A stretch of DNA of 64,000 nt from Acinetobacter celticus (GTDB taxonomy: Bacteria > Pseudomonadota > Gammaproteobacteria > Pseudomonadales > Moraxellaceae). The position numbers and the translations under genes were made by a program. Below, piece by piece: positions 16,870 through 26,153 of this stretch. The stretch's first letter is position 1. Every line of letters starts with the position of its first letter. The DNA lies in assembly GCF_001707755.1 (NCBI RefSeq), contig NZ_MBDL01000008.1:186001-250000 (forward strand). Direction: 5' to 3'. The notes beneath the pieces are model-generated. The model did not search any database. It had not been told where the DNA came from and saw only the letters and a program-made list of their open reading frames with translations.

Positions 16870-17793
16870 TTATTTTTTAGTTGCTCGCGGATGTGCCTGA
16901 TCATAAACTTTCGCCAATTGATCAAAATCGACATGGGTATAAATTTGCGTGGTGGTTAAATTACTATGTCCCAGCATTTCCTGTACTGCACGTAAATCGC
17001 CACTATTAGACAACATATGACTGGCAAAGCAATGGCGTAGTAAATGCGGATGCAAATCGACATTGACCCCAGCGCGTTGCGCTTGAAACTTCACACGATT
17101 TTCAATTTGTCGTGCACCTAAAGGGTTGCCTTTTTGCGTAATAAATACACTGGCTTCAGGGACAAAATCGCCATGCCACAAAGGATAAATCTGTAGCCAC
17201 TGCATGACCGCATCTTTTGCTTTACGACCAAACGGCACAATACGGGTTTTATTGCCTTTACCTGTAATGCGAAGCAATTGACGGTTAAAATCGACATCTT
17301 TAATACGTAACGCTTGAACTTCTGCCAGACGCAGACCACTGGCATATAACAATTCTAGAATCGCTTTATCACGAAGCCACATTTGCTGTTGTGCTTCTGT
17401 TTCAGGTTCAGGCTGATCTAATATTTGATTCACCGTTTCAATATCGACCAAACCGGGTAATGGTCGTGACTGGCGTTTTAGCTGAAAATCATTGGCAGGA
17501 TTAAACTGCATAAACTGACTTTGTTCGGCCCATTTCATAAATTGGCGAATAGACGACAGCATACGTTGTAAGCTACTTGAACTTAAATGAAATCGCTCTA
17601 CTTTAAACGCCAAATATTCACGTAAATCTGAGGTTTCAACATCTGACAACGCTAGTTTTTTGGTACTACAAAAAACTAAAAAATCAGAAACATCTCGCTC
17701 ATACGCTTGTAAGGTATGTTTGGATTGATTTTGAATTTCTCGTTCTTTTAACCACATCGCCAACAATACGGTAGCATCATTTTCAAAAGACAT
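16870..17793 (-). CDS. xerC: Site-specific tyrosine recombinase XerC
   Basis: A 307-residue tyrosine recombinase that, with XerD, resolves chromosome dimers at dif. The SAM-like N-domain covers about 5-95. Catalytic residues are all present: Arg155 (SGLRLAE), Lys179, His250, Arg253 (HLLRH), His276 (LGHSN) and the nucleophile Tyr285 (IYTH). The C-terminal wording SGDLRAVQEMLGHSNLTTTQ is typical of XerC. It follows an alpha/beta hydrolase gene by 9 bp on the reverse strand, and upstream lie dapF and lysA, an arrangement shared with other gammaproteobacteria where xerC is near dapF. Confidence 0.96.
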   Translation of the reverse strand: MSFENDATVLLAMWLKEREIQNQSKHTLQAYERDVSDFLVFCSTKKLALSDVETSDLREYLAFKVERFHLSSSSLQRMLSSIRQFMKWAEQSQFMQFNPANDFQLKRQSRPLPGLVDIETVNQILDQPEPETEAQQQMWLRDKAILELLYASGLRLAEVQALRIKDVDFNRQLLRITGKGNKTRIVPFGRKAKDAVMQWLQIYPLWHGDFVPEASVFITQKGNPLGARQIENRVKFQAQRAGVNVDLHPHLLRHCFASHMLSNSGDLRAVQEMLGHSNLTTTQIYTHVDFDQLAKVYDQAHPRATKK

Positions 17794-17801
17794 GAACGAC
17801 C

Positions 17802-18419
17802 TTAAACCTCTTTCTGCTCAAGACACATTAAATAATCCTTCACCTTTTCAGCCGTTTCTGAAATAGCTTTTGCAGCAAAAAGGTGGTCTCCACCCTGAAC
17901 AATATGTAATGATGAATTGTGAAATTGCTGCTTAAGATAGTGTCCAACAGCTACAGGGCTTATAGGGTCACAATCGCCCCAAAGCAATAAAACAGGTTGC
18001 TGTATTTGATTCAGTTGAAGCGAATAATCGACCTGTGTTTTCACAAACCAATTTGGATGTTGTAAAAAAGTGCTTTGATACGCATTGCGCCAATCTTGAA
18101 CATGAAAAGGGCTTAAATCAATTCCACCCGATGTAGCGATTAACACTAAACCTTTGACTAAATCCTTTTTTTGTAATGCTGCCTGTACTGCAAAAATTCC
18201 GCCCATGGACTGAGCAATTACAATACACTCTTGCTGAATTTTCGCTAAGACATAATTACCAAGGCTTGCAAAATCGTAAACATCTGGATGTTTCGGCGCA
18301 TGATCAAATTCAGGATAAGCAATCACTTGCGTGGTATATTCTGCTGGTAACTGGGCAATTAAAGGTTCCCAAAATGCAGTACTGCCAGATGCCCCAGGTA
18401 AAAAAATAAGGTGTTTCAT
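17802..18419 (-). CDS. Alpha/beta-fold hydrolase
   Basis: A 205-residue alpha/beta hydrolase. The oxyanion-region start is FLPGASGS (6-13). The nucleophile elbow is QSMGG with Ser71, a variant of GxSxG. The acid is probably Asp151 (WGDCDP) and the base His179 (GGDHLF), giving a full triad. It has no signal peptide, so it acts in the cytoplasm. The substrate is unknown, though esterase-like activity is likely. It lies between dapF and xerC on the same strand, 9 bp before xerC, and is probably co-transcribed with xerC. A terminator separates it from dapF. Confidence 0.85.
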   Translation of the reverse strand: MKHLIFLPGASGSTAFWEPLIAQLPAEYTTQVIAYPEFDHAPKHPDVYDFASLGNYVLAKIQQECIVIAQSMGGIFAVQAALQKKDLVKGLVLIATSGGIDLSPFHVQDWRNAYQSTFLQHPNWFVKTQVDYSLQLNQIQQPVLLLWGDCDPISPVAVGHYLKQQFHNSSLHIVQGGDHLFAAKAISETAEKVKDYLMCLEQKEV

Positions 18420-18468
18420 TCAGTCTCTAGGGTAATGGGTTCGAGCTACAGCATAGCCTATAGCCATA

Positions 18469-18498
18469 AAAAAGCACCATCGAATGACAGTGCTTTTT
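18469..18498 (-). terminator. Rho-independent terminator of dapF
   Basis: AAAAAGCAC and GTGCTTTTT form a hairpin 14 bases past the dapF stop on the reverse strand, ending in T residues in that direction. It marks the end of the lptM-lysA-dapF unit. Confidence 0.75.
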
Positions 18499-18511
18499 GA
18501 CTTCTGACCAA

Positions 18512-19357
18512 TTAACCTTGGAAATATTCCAAATTTAAACGACCTTCATAAACATTGGCTGTTGGGCCAGTCATCCAAACCACATCGCCTTCACGCCATT
18601 CAATTTGAAGCTTACCACCAGCCAATTCAATTTCAACAGAACTAGATAACAAGCCACGGCGCATCGCAGAAACAGCGGCAGCACATGCCCCTGTACCACA
18701 AGCTAAAGTTTCACCAACACCACGTTCAAACACGCGTAAACGTGCATGTTTATCATCAATAATTTGCATAAAACCCGCATTCACACGCGCAGGGAAACGC
18801 TCATGTGATTCCACTTGTGGGCCAAGACGTGCGACATCTGTTTGTAGCACATCAGACACAATGGTTACCGCATGTGGGTTACCCATATTAACAACATCGA
18901 TGGTCAACACTTCACCGTCAGGCAAAACGATGTCATATAAATTTTCAGGTTCATCTGCAATAAACGGAATTTCATTGGGTAAAAATTTCGGATAACCCAT
19001 GTTGACCCGTACCCAACCATTTGGCCCCAATTCAGGTTCAACAATTCCTGCTTTGGTCTGTACTTTCATTTTGGTTTTTGTGGTCAACTGACGTTCATGT
19101 ACAAAACGGGCAAAACAACGTACACCATTGCCACATTGTTCAACTTCAGAACCATCTGCATTAAAAATGCGATATTTGAAATCTGCATTGGGTACATCTG
19201 GCGGTTCAACAATTAAAAGCTGATCAAAGCCAATGCCAAAATGACGGTCTGCTAAACGTCGAATAGTTAATGTATCTAAATAGGCACGCTGGCTAATTAA
19301 ATCGAGAACCAAAAAATCATTGCCCAGACCATGCATTTTAGTAAATTCTAATAACAT
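18512..19357 (-). CDS. dapF: Diaminopimelate epimerase
   Basis: A 281-residue enzyme that converts LL- to meso-diaminopimelate, the PLP-independent step before lysine and peptidoglycan. The two catalytic cysteines are present: Cys75 in EQCGNGVRC and Cys220 in LACGTGAC. The two-domain pseudo-symmetric layout and length are standard. It lies 6 bp after lysA, with lptM ahead, forming the usual lptM-lysA-dapF operon. Its product is the substrate of LysA, encoded next door. Confidence 0.97.
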   Translation of the reverse strand: MLLEFTKMHGLGNDFLVLDLISQRAYLDTLTIRRLADRHFGIGFDQLLIVEPPDVPNADFKYRIFNADGSEVEQCGNGVRCFARFVHERQLTTKTKMKVQTKAGIVEPELGPNGWVRVNMGYPKFLPNEIPFIADEPENLYDIVLPDGEVLTIDVVNMGNPHAVTIVSDVLQTDVARLGPQVESHERFPARVNAGFMQIIDDKHARLRVFERGVGETLACGTGACAAAVSAMRRGLLSSSVEIELAGGKLQIEWREGDVVWMTGPTANVYEGRLNLEYFQG

Positions 19358-19363
19358 CTTGCA

Positions 19364-20614
19364 TCACTCCTCTGGCAATAAGCATTCACGTTCCCACAAG
19401 GATTCAATGCTTTCACGTTCACGAATTAAATATGACTGATCTCCATTGACCATAACTTCAGCAGCACGCCCACGACTGTTGTAGTTTGAGCTCATCACGA
19501 AACCGTATGCACCCGCACCCATCACCGCAAGAATGTCATTTTCCTGAATCGCCAATTGACGTTCTTTCCCTAAGAAATCGCCTGTTTCACAAATTGCACC
19601 CACCACATCCCATTCTTTTACTTCGGTATCGGTACGCGGTGTCACTTCCTGAATGTCCATCCATGCTTCATAGAGTGCAGGACGAATCAGGTCATTCATA
19701 GCCGCATCAATAATCGCAAAATTACGGTGATTAGTCGGTTTCAACAAATCCACTTTGGTCAGTAATACGCCTGCATTGGCAGAAATACTACGCCCTGGCT
19801 CCATATACACTTTCATGCCTAATTTTTCTAAAGCAGGCTTCATGGCATTGGCATATTCTTCAACAGATGGCGGTGTTTCATCTTTATAAGTCACACCAAG
19901 CCCACCACCAATATCGATGTGTTTTAGATGGATACCCAATTCTTTGAGTTTCTCAATCATCACCATGACACGGTCTAAAGCATCGACAAAAGGCTGTGTT
20001 TCAGTCAATTGAGAACCAATATGACAATCAATCCCCACAATGTTTAAATTTGGCAAAGACGCTGCGTATTGATAGGTTTCATAAACGCTGTCTGATGGAA
20101 TACCAAATTTATTTTCTTTTAAGCCTGTCGAAATATACGGATGCGTTTTTGCATCGACATCGGGATTCACACGCAATGAAATTGGCGCTTGCTTGCCTAA
20201 TTTTGCCGCTACTTTTTGAATACGGTCGAGTTCCGCTGAAGATTCTACGTTAAAACAGGCAATACCAACATCTAGCGCTTTTTGAATATCCGTTTCCGTT
20301 TTGCCTAAACCAGAAAATACGATTTTCGATGCATCGCCACCCGCTTTCAATACCCGTGCTAGCTCACCGCCAGTCACAATATCAAAACCTGCACCCAGTT
20401 TGGCCAATACATTCAATACCGCAAGATTAGAGTTAGACTTTACCGCAAAACAAATTTGATGATCGATAAAGCTAAATGCACGGTCCATATCCAAATAATG
20501 CTTGGCCAAAGTATTTTTTGAATAGACATAAAGTGGTGTGCCGTATTGCGCTGCGAGCTGTTGTAATGAACATTGCTCTGCATGCAAAACCCCATTAATG
20601 CGGGTAAAACTCAT
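19364..20614 (-). CDS. lysA: Diaminopimelate decarboxylase
   Basis: A 416-residue PLP enzyme that decarboxylates meso-diaminopimelate to L-lysine. The PLP lysine is Lys59 (CFAVKSNSN). The phosphate-binding GGGLG (237-241) and EPGRS (272-276) are intact, and the catalytic Cys342 lies in GAICETGDFLG. A TIM barrel followed by a beta domain is the expected fold III. It sits 21 bp after the small lipoprotein LptM and 6 bp before dapF, so the three are one operon. No anomaly is seen. Confidence 0.97.
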   Translation of the reverse strand: MSFTRINGVLHAEQCSLQQLAAQYGTPLYVYSKNTLAKHYLDMDRAFSFIDHQICFAVKSNSNLAVLNVLAKLGAGFDIVTGGELARVLKAGGDASKIVFSGLGKTETDIQKALDVGIACFNVESSAELDRIQKVAAKLGKQAPISLRVNPDVDAKTHPYISTGLKENKFGIPSDSVYETYQYAASLPNLNIVGIDCHIGSQLTETQPFVDALDRVMVMIEKLKELGIHLKHIDIGGGLGVTYKDETPPSVEEYANAMKPALEKLGMKVYMEPGRSISANAGVLLTKVDLLKPTNHRNFAIIDAAMNDLIRPALYEAWMDIQEVTPRTDTEVKEWDVVGAICETGDFLGKERQLAIQENDILAVMGAGAYGFVMSSNYNSRGRAAEVMVNGDQSYLIRERESIESLWERECLLPEE

Positions 20615-20635
20615 GAATGTATCCTTGCTTAAGAG

Positions 20636-20860
20636 TTAAGGTGTAGAATTTGAATTTTCAACTTCTGCTGGTGACTGAACTGGAGCTATTTCGTTGTTTT
20701 CTTCAGTTTTTTTAGGCGCTTGCGTAGCTGAATGAAGTAAATATTTTGCACGCGAGTCAAAATTTGGGTCGCTTTGAAGCTGTAAAGCACCAGACTGACC
20801 GCAACCACTCAATGCAAAACCTATTGCGCATAAACTGATGTAGCAAATGGCTTGACGCAT
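20636..20860 (-). CDS. lptM: LptM-type small lipoprotein
   Basis: A 74-residue lipoprotein with lipobox LSGC (Cys20), followed by GQSGALQL, close to the GCGQKGPL pattern of LptM (formerly YifL). LptM helps LptD of the LPS translocon mature in the outer membrane. The C-terminal half is a low-complexity Pro/Glu/Asn tail. Position directly before lysA-dapF is typical for this gene and supports the call. Confidence 0.8.
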   Translation of the reverse strand: MRQAICYISLCAIGFALSGCGQSGALQLQSDPNFDSRAKYLLHSATQAPKKTEENNEIAPVQSPAEVENSNSTP

Positions 20861-20948
20861 CTATTCACCTATCTCATATTTTCGAAGAAGTATAGCGCAA
20901 TCATTTGCATGACCGAAGCGCTAAACGCTAGAGCTTATCTTTAGTCAT

Positions 20949-20981
20949 AAAAAAACGCCAGTTTATAACTGGCGTTTTTTT
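20949..20981 (-). terminator. Rho-independent terminator of cycA
   Basis: AACGCCAGTT and its complement form a strong stem flanked by A and T runs. It lies 13 bases after the cycA stop on the reverse strand. Confidence 0.88.
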
Positions 20982-20993
20982 CATTTGCTTCAA

Positions 20994-22397
20994 TTATTTG
21001 TGTTTTGGCTTATAAAAACCAAAGTAACCAATAATTAAAATAACGAACCAAATTGGACTCACCATCAGTGCTTTCATGGTATCTGCTTCTAAAGAAAGCA
21101 CATAAATCATACCAACAAAGAAGATGATGACCATCCAACACGTAAACAATCCACCCGGAAGTTTAAAGGTAGATTTTGCATGTAACTCTGGACGAGTTTT
21201 GTAATAAACGATGTAACTCCAGATAATCATTAACCAAACACAGATGAATAAAATCGTTGATAAAGTCGTGGCTAAAGTAAAAGCTTCAACTGTATTTGGA
21301 ACGAAATATTGTAAGGCTGCACCTAATAACAAACACACCGCAGAGAAATAAAGTGCATTGGCTGGAACAGCACGTTTATTCAAACGACCAAAAGCTTTTG
21401 GCCCCTGATCTTCACGTGACAAACCAAATAACATTCGGCTTGTAGAGAACACACCACTGTTCATTGAGGACATAACAGAAGACAACACCACCAAATTCAT
21501 AATAATTGCGGCCGCTGCAATACCCGCTTGGCTGAATAAATTCACAAACGGTGAAATACTTGGATCAATTTTATTCCATGGCGTAACAGACATCACAATA
21601 ACCAAAGCCAACACATAAAAAACAATGATACGAATTGGAATTGAGTTCACGGCTTTGGGTAAGTTTTTCTCTGGGTCTTTGGTTTCTGCAGCCGTTGTAC
21701 CGACCAATTCCACGCCCACAAAGGCAAAGATTGCAATTTGGAAACCTGCTAAGAAGCCCGTTACCCCTGTAGGAAATAAACCACCATGCGACCAAAGATG
21801 TGAAAATGCTGCAACTTCACCTGTCGTGGAAGTAAAACCTGTAAAGATCATCCATAAGCCCACCGCAATTAATACCACAATGGCAATAATCTTAATTAGT
21901 GCAAACCAGAACTCCAATTCACCAAACAGTTTCACGGTCACCAAGTTCAAGCCCATGATAAATACAATGGCGGCCACACTGATCATGACCCCTTCCCCGG
22001 GTGTGAAAGCTATCCCGCCATTAAAGAACTGTAGGTAGTAAATAATTGCCGATAAATCTGCAATACCAATGGTGATCCAGCACAACCAATAGGTCCATCC
22101 GACAAAATAACCTGCCCATGGGCCAATTAAATCTGTAGAAAAATCGATGAAAGACTTGTATTCAAGATTTGATAGCAATAATTCACCAAGCGCACGCATG
22201 ACGAAAAAAACCATGAAACCAATAATCATGTAGATCAGTAAAATTGATGGCCCAGCTAAGCTGATCGTTTTACCCGACCCCATAAATAAACCAGTACCAA
22301 TTGCGCCGCCAATTGCAATCAATTGTAAATGACGGTTGGATAAACTTCGTTTTAGTTCACTATCTTCGGTAGTTGAACTGAGGTTTTCATTTGACAT
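20994..22397 (-). CDS. cycA: D-serine/D-alanine/glycine transporter, APC family
   Basis: A 467-residue APC-family permease with about twelve helices. Helix 1 carries AIGGAIGTGLFMGSGKTI (about 28-45). Long runs match E. coli CycA almost word for word, for example GELLLSNLEYKSF, FAFVGVELVGTTAAETKDPE and NSGVFSTSRMLFGL. The known role is proton-driven uptake of glycine, D-alanine and D-serine, also the entry route of D-cycloserine. It stands alone, divergent from radA, with a terminator at its end. The substrate assignment is by similarity. Confidence 0.88.
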   Translation of the reverse strand: MSNENLSSTTEDSELKRSLSNRHLQLIAIGGAIGTGLFMGSGKTISLAGPSILLIYMIIGFMVFFVMRALGELLLSNLEYKSFIDFSTDLIGPWAGYFVGWTYWLCWITIGIADLSAIIYYLQFFNGGIAFTPGEGVMISVAAIVFIMGLNLVTVKLFGELEFWFALIKIIAIVVLIAVGLWMIFTGFTSTTGEVAAFSHLWSHGGLFPTGVTGFLAGFQIAIFAFVGVELVGTTAAETKDPEKNLPKAVNSIPIRIIVFYVLALVIVMSVTPWNKIDPSISPFVNLFSQAGIAAAAIIMNLVVLSSVMSSMNSGVFSTSRMLFGLSREDQGPKAFGRLNKRAVPANALYFSAVCLLLGAALQYFVPNTVEAFTLATTLSTILFICVWLMIIWSYIVYYKTRPELHAKSTFKLPGGLFTCWMVIIFFVGMIYVLSLEADTMKALMVSPIWFVILIIGYFGFYKPKHK

Positions 22398-22588
22398 TGT
22401 TATTTTGTCTCTCAGAATTCAGTGTATAAAAGTAGCCCAAAAAAATTAAAATCGAAAAAGTTTTTGGAGAGATTTATCAATATTTAGACGCTTTATCGCG
22501 CTTTAGAAGTTTTTTTAAACAATGTCACCTGTATCCTTATCTGTTTTAGCCTATCCCTGAATAAATCAGCATTTTGCGTGCCAATTTA

Positions 22589-22661
22589 AATTATGGTGAG
22601 AATAACTGACAAAAAATTGTGTTTATAAACAGCTATTGCTACATTCTCACCATCCATAATT
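22589..22661 (+). promoter_or_regulatory. Long inverted repeat in the radA leader
   Basis: AATTATGGTGAGAAT (22589-22603) is complementary to 22643-22661, read ATTCTCACCAT-CC-ATAATT, with one 2-base bulge. The loop is 39 bases. It lies between divergent cycA and radA and ends 22 bases before the radA ATG. It could be an operator pair or a leader hairpin; the function is unknown. Confidence 0.5.
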
Positions 22662-22683
22662 TCTTATACAGATAAAGAGCTAC

Positions 22684-24081
22684 ATGAGTAAAGTCAAAAC
22701 TGTTTACCGTTGCGAACAATGTGGGACTGATCATCCTAAATGGGCAGGCCAATGTACGGACTGCGGTGAATGGAATTGTCTCAGCGAAGTGAGCATTGCA
22801 CCTGCGGTTATTCATCGTGCGCAACCCAAAATGGGGGCAAGTGGCGGTTATGCAGGTCAAGCTTCGTCCATCACCACCTTAAATAAAGTTTCAGTTTCAA
22901 AAGAATCTCGCCTTGCAACAGGGATTGGTGAGTTTGACCGTGTATTAGGTGGTGGATTGGTGACAGGTTCAGTCGTTCTGATTGGGGGCGACCCCGGTAT
23001 TGGGAAATCCACCATTTTGCTACAAACCGCTACCTATATGGCGTCTGCCCAAAATCATGCCTTGTATGTGACAGGTGAAGAATCGTTGTCGCAAGTTGCC
23101 CTTCGGGCGCAGCGTTTAGACTTACCGACCGATCAACTGAAAGTTATGGCGGAAACTTGCGTGGAGCGAATTTGCGAAGTTTTAACGCATGAACGCCCTG
23201 CCGTCGCCATTTTAGACTCTATTCAAACGCTTTATACCGAAACTTTACAGTCTGCACCCGGCGGTGTTTCGCAAATTCGTGAATCGGCTGCGCTACTTAC
23301 TCGCTTTGCTAAAAATAGTGGAACCTCCCTTTTTCTGGTGGGCCATGTGACCAAAGAAGGTGCATTGGCTGGGCCTCGTGTTTTAGAACATATGGTCGAT
23401 TGTGTTCTGTACTTTGAAGGTCAATCAGATTCGCGTTTTCGTATGATTCGTGCTGTCAAAAACCGCTTTGGCGCAGTCAATGAATTGGGCGTTTTTGGCA
23501 TGACCGATAAGGGTCTTCGAGAAGTGTCAAATCCTTCTGCCATTTTTTTAAGCCGCTATGATGAAGCTATTCCCGGCTCAATTGTACTTATTAGCCGTGA
23601 AGGCACACGCCCACTTTTAGTTGAAGTACAAGCACTGGTCGATGACTCTCAAGGCCAACCGCGACGTGTAGCTTTGGGCTTAGACCAAAACCGCCTAAAT
23701 ATGTTGTTGGCGGTTATGCATCGCCACGGTGGTGTGCAAACCTCTGGGCAAGATGTTTATGTCAATATTGTCGGTGGTTTAAAAATTACCGAAACTGGAT
23801 CTGACCTTGCTGTATTACTGGCGTGTGCATCCAGTATTCGCGGAAAGGCTCTACCGCAGCAATTGGCCGTTTTTGGCGAAGTGGGTTTATCGGGTGAAAT
23901 TCGTCCTGTACCCAATGGACAGGAACGTTTAAAAGAAGCCATCAAACATGGCTTTAAACATATTATTTTACCACGTGGCAATGCACCACAAAGCCCTATC
24001 GCTGGCGTCAATATTATTGCTGTTGCACGCTTACATGAAGCTTTAGCAGAAGCCATGAGCCTGAGTGAAGAGCTGAGTTAA
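22684..24081 (+). CDS. radA: DNA repair protein RadA
   Basis: A 465-residue RadA (Sms) protein that promotes branch migration and recombination intermediate processing and aids natural transformation. A zinc finger is formed by Cys10, Cys13, Cys24 and Cys27. The RecA-like ATPase has Walker A GGDPGIGKST (101-110) and Walker B VAILDS (about 174-179). The RadA-specific KNRFG is at 259-263. A Lon-protease-like domain occupies about 290-465 without the active protease dyad expected of Lon. Length and order are normal. It is divergent from cycA and its leader contains a long inverted repeat. Confidence 0.97.
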   Translation: MSKVKTVYRCEQCGTDHPKWAGQCTDCGEWNCLSEVSIAPAVIHRAQPKMGASGGYAGQASSITTLNKVSVSKESRLATGIGEFDRVLGGGLVTGSVVLIGGDPGIGKSTILLQTATYMASAQNHALYVTGEESLSQVALRAQRLDLPTDQLKVMAETCVERICEVLTHERPAVAILDSIQTLYTETLQSAPGGVSQIRESAALLTRFAKNSGTSLFLVGHVTKEGALAGPRVLEHMVDCVLYFEGQSDSRFRMIRAVKNRFGAVNELGVFGMTDKGLREVSNPSAIFLSRYDEAIPGSIVLISREGTRPLLVEVQALVDDSQGQPRRVALGLDQNRLNMLLAVMHRHGGVQTSGQDVYVNIVGGLKITETGSDLAVLLACASSIRGKALPQQLAVFGEVGLSGEIRPVPNGQERLKEAIKHGFKHIILPRGNAPQSPIAGVNIIAVARLHEALAEAMSLSEELS

Positions 24082-24201
24082 TCTTCAAATAGGTTATTTG
24101 CTTTTAATTTTCAATAAAATACGCTTTTTGTATTGAAATCCAGAGCAAATGCCTGCATAAATACAGGGCAATATTTTTATTTTTTATATTAGGAAAATTT
24201 A

Positions 24202-25194
24202 ATGGAAGTTCGACAGCGTGGTTTGATTGCAGGCGTTTTAACTGCAGCTTTATTGGTTGCCCCTTTAACTGCTGAGGCAAAACGTGCGGGTGGCGGTAAA
24301 AGCCATGGTATGAGCCGTCAAGCCGCTCCGACTCAGTCTTACCAACAGCCTCGTCAAGCTGCACCAACTCAACAACCAGCAACTGCAGGCGCACCAGCAA
24401 AATCTGGTTCTAATATTGGTGGTATGGTTGCTGCCGGCGTAGCAGGTGCTGCAATTGGTGCGGTTGCTGCAAATGCCATGGCAGATGACAAAAATACTCA
24501 GCCCGCTTCTGAAGCGCAGGTTGCCCCTGCTGAAGAAAAAGGTGGTATTCCGAGTTGGATCTGGATTTTACTTGCTGCAGGTGCTGCCTTCTTTATTTTC
24601 CGTAAGATGGGCGCAAAAAAAAAAGTAGCCAATAACCCATTTTCACCCAATAACGGCCCGTCTAACAGTGCGCCATTTGGTCAGCAAAATACTGCACCAC
24701 GTGGCCCTGCTGGCGACAATAGCAATATTTTTGGTCAGTCTGTTGGTGGTAACGGTGCATCGAACACCCCTGTGAACAATGCACCTTTTGCAGGTGGCGC
24801 GTACACAAACTCAGGTAGTCAATTACCTGATGGTTCTGAACCCGCTACATTCTTACGTGTTGCACGCCAACGTTTTAACCATATTCAATCAATGAACTCT
24901 GCAACCAATATTGCAGAAATTCAGCGCTACCTAACGCCTGATTTATATCAGTCTATGCGCAATGATATTATGGAAAATCAAGACCAAGACGTGGCTGAGT
25001 TCTCTAACTTAAATGCAATGGTAGCCGATGCAATAACTGAAAATGGTCAATATGTAGTAAGCGTGCGCTTCACTGGTACAGTGAGTGAAGACTTAAACAG
25101 CTTACCGCAACCGTTTGCAGAAATTTGGCACTTTGTGAAGCCTGCTGGTTCTGATCAAGATTGGTTGGTTGCGGGTATTCAACAAGACAGCTAA
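24202..25194 (+). CDS. Tim44-like domain membrane protein
   Basis: A 330-residue protein. Residues 1-26 form a signal or anchor (ending in TAEA). A Gln/Ala/Pro-rich low-complexity linker runs to about 72, a glycine-rich hydrophobic helix sits at about 73-94, and a true membrane helix at about 114-131 is followed by a KMGAKKK basic stop. A Gly/Asn/Pro-rich linker comes next, and the C-terminal about 215-328 is a Tim44-like domain (ATFLRVARQRFNHIQ, PDLYQSMRNDI). Bacterial Tim44-like proteins are mostly uncharacterised. It stands alone after radA and ends at a clear terminator. Function is not claimed. Confidence 0.82.
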   Translation: MEVRQRGLIAGVLTAALLVAPLTAEAKRAGGGKSHGMSRQAAPTQSYQQPRQAAPTQQPATAGAPAKSGSNIGGMVAAGVAGAAIGAVAANAMADDKNTQPASEAQVAPAEEKGGIPSWIWILLAAGAAFFIFRKMGAKKKVANNPFSPNNGPSNSAPFGQQNTAPRGPAGDNSNIFGQSVGGNGASNTPVNNAPFAGGAYTNSGSQLPDGSEPATFLRVARQRFNHIQSMNSATNIAEIQRYLTPDLYQSMRNDIMENQDQDVAEFSNLNAMVADAITENGQYVVSVRFTGTVSEDLNSLPQPFAEIWHFVKPAGSDQDWLVAGIQQDS

Positions 25195-25207
25195 TACTGT
25201 TATGCAG

Positions 25208-25239
25208 TAAAAAATAGCAACTTCGGTTGCTATTTTTTT
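25208..25239 (+). terminator. Rho-independent terminator of the Tim44-like gene
   Basis: AAATAGCAAC and its complement flank a TTCG loop, followed by eight T residues. It starts 14 bases past the stop codon. Confidence 0.9.
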
Positions 25240-25738
25240 AATCAATTGAATCAAAACTTACCATTAAATAACTGGTATAAATCAAAAAACACCTCATATT
25301 CATTTAAAAAATCAGCACAGCCTTATTTGGGGTTCATTCAGTTTTTATATTTTCTATAGAGGTTGTGTTCATCTTTCAAAACGTAGAAGTAGATAAAAAT
25401 TTCTCATTTTCTAGATATAACACCCTAAGCCAATTTTAAGACACGACTTCAGAACGGAGCGTAAGGATGGAAAAATGAAGCTTCTAGGTGATATTTATAC
25501 ATCTAACATCTGTTAAAAAATTATTATTTCTACCTTATAAATGACTGATATAAATTAAAAAATTTACAAAAAAATCTGTCAAATAATTGATTTTAAGTAT
25601 TATTTACAAACGAATCATTAAGATTTAAAGACTCAACGCTCCTTACACCAATACGCTTGATGGCTATTTTATTCTATTCACTTTTTAAGAAACCACTCAT
25701 GTTAACCAAAATAATATTTTTTGAACTGGCTATATTAA

Positions 25739-25767
25739 ATCTAAATGTTAATTGTTATCATTTAGAT
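25739..25767. promoter_or_regulatory. Fur-box-like palindrome
   Basis: ATCTAAATG (25739-25747) and CATTTAGAT (25759-25767) are perfect inverted repeats 11 bases apart. The inner bases on the reverse strand read AATGATAACAATTAACATT, close to the Fur consensus of repeated GATAAT-like hexamers. It lies 35 bases before an operon of iron-associated domain families. I infer Fur repression under iron sufficiency. Confidence 0.6.
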
Positions 25768-25801
25768 TATTGAAATTATAATTGTATTTTGACCTAAAAT
25801 C

Positions 25802-26152
25802 ATGAATAGCTCTCCATTAGAAATTACTACGCTCAAAACGAATGTAGCCCCATTCCAAAATAAACAAAGTGTCAATACAAGCTTAATCAGCTATCGATTT
25901 ATGATTTTTTATCGCTTTGCTTTAGCCTTGATTGGTGGTTATGTCCTAGCCAGTTTAAGTGCCGTGGTTATTGCACAATATTTTATTGAATATCGTGCCA
26001 GTGCAGCCATGAGCGCCACACTTGTGGCTTTTTTACTTCATACCACAGCATTTATTTGGGTTTTTATGGTCAATAAAACCTTAAAAGCGACTTTGGGCAT
26101 CGTAGTTCCTTGCCTTGTCCTCTTTGCCCTGATTAGAATTTTAGGAAACTAA
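25802..26152 (+). CDS. DUF3649-type small membrane protein
   Basis: A 116-residue protein with three hydrophobic segments (about 38-60, 70-90 and 97-113), matching the size and layout of DUF3649 proteins. These occur in operons with a PepSY reductase and a DUF3325 protein near siderophore receptors. It is followed after a single base by the PepSY gene, and a Fur-box-like site lies just upstream. The start ATG at 25802 has only a weak ribosome site. The role is inferred from context as inner membrane helper in iron-siderophore handling. Confidence 0.7.
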   Translation: MNSSPLEITTLKTNVAPFQNKQSVNTSLISYRFMIFYRFALALIGGYVLASLSAVVIAQYFIEYRASAAMSATLVAFLLHTTAFIWVFMVNKTLKATLGIVVPCLVLFALIRILGN

Positions 26153-26153
26153 C

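Larger units (their letters stand above)
25195..25801. other. Non-coding region upstream of the iron operon
   Basis: A 607 bp AT-rich gap with the terminator of the previous gene at its left end and a Fur-box-like palindrome at its right end. I found no reading frame or RNA gene in the middle. A TonB-dependent receptor gene, which often precedes DUF3649-PepSY-DUF3325 sets, is absent. Confidence 0.5.

Noticed and set aside
16788..16898. 36-codon forward ORF starting MARPVSAHTPTL
   Set aside because: No ribosome site, overlaps the 3' end of xerC in antisense, and no recognisable pattern.
18430..18450. GGGTTCGAGC as a tRNA T-loop
   Set aside because: No acceptor, D or anticodon arms can be built around it.
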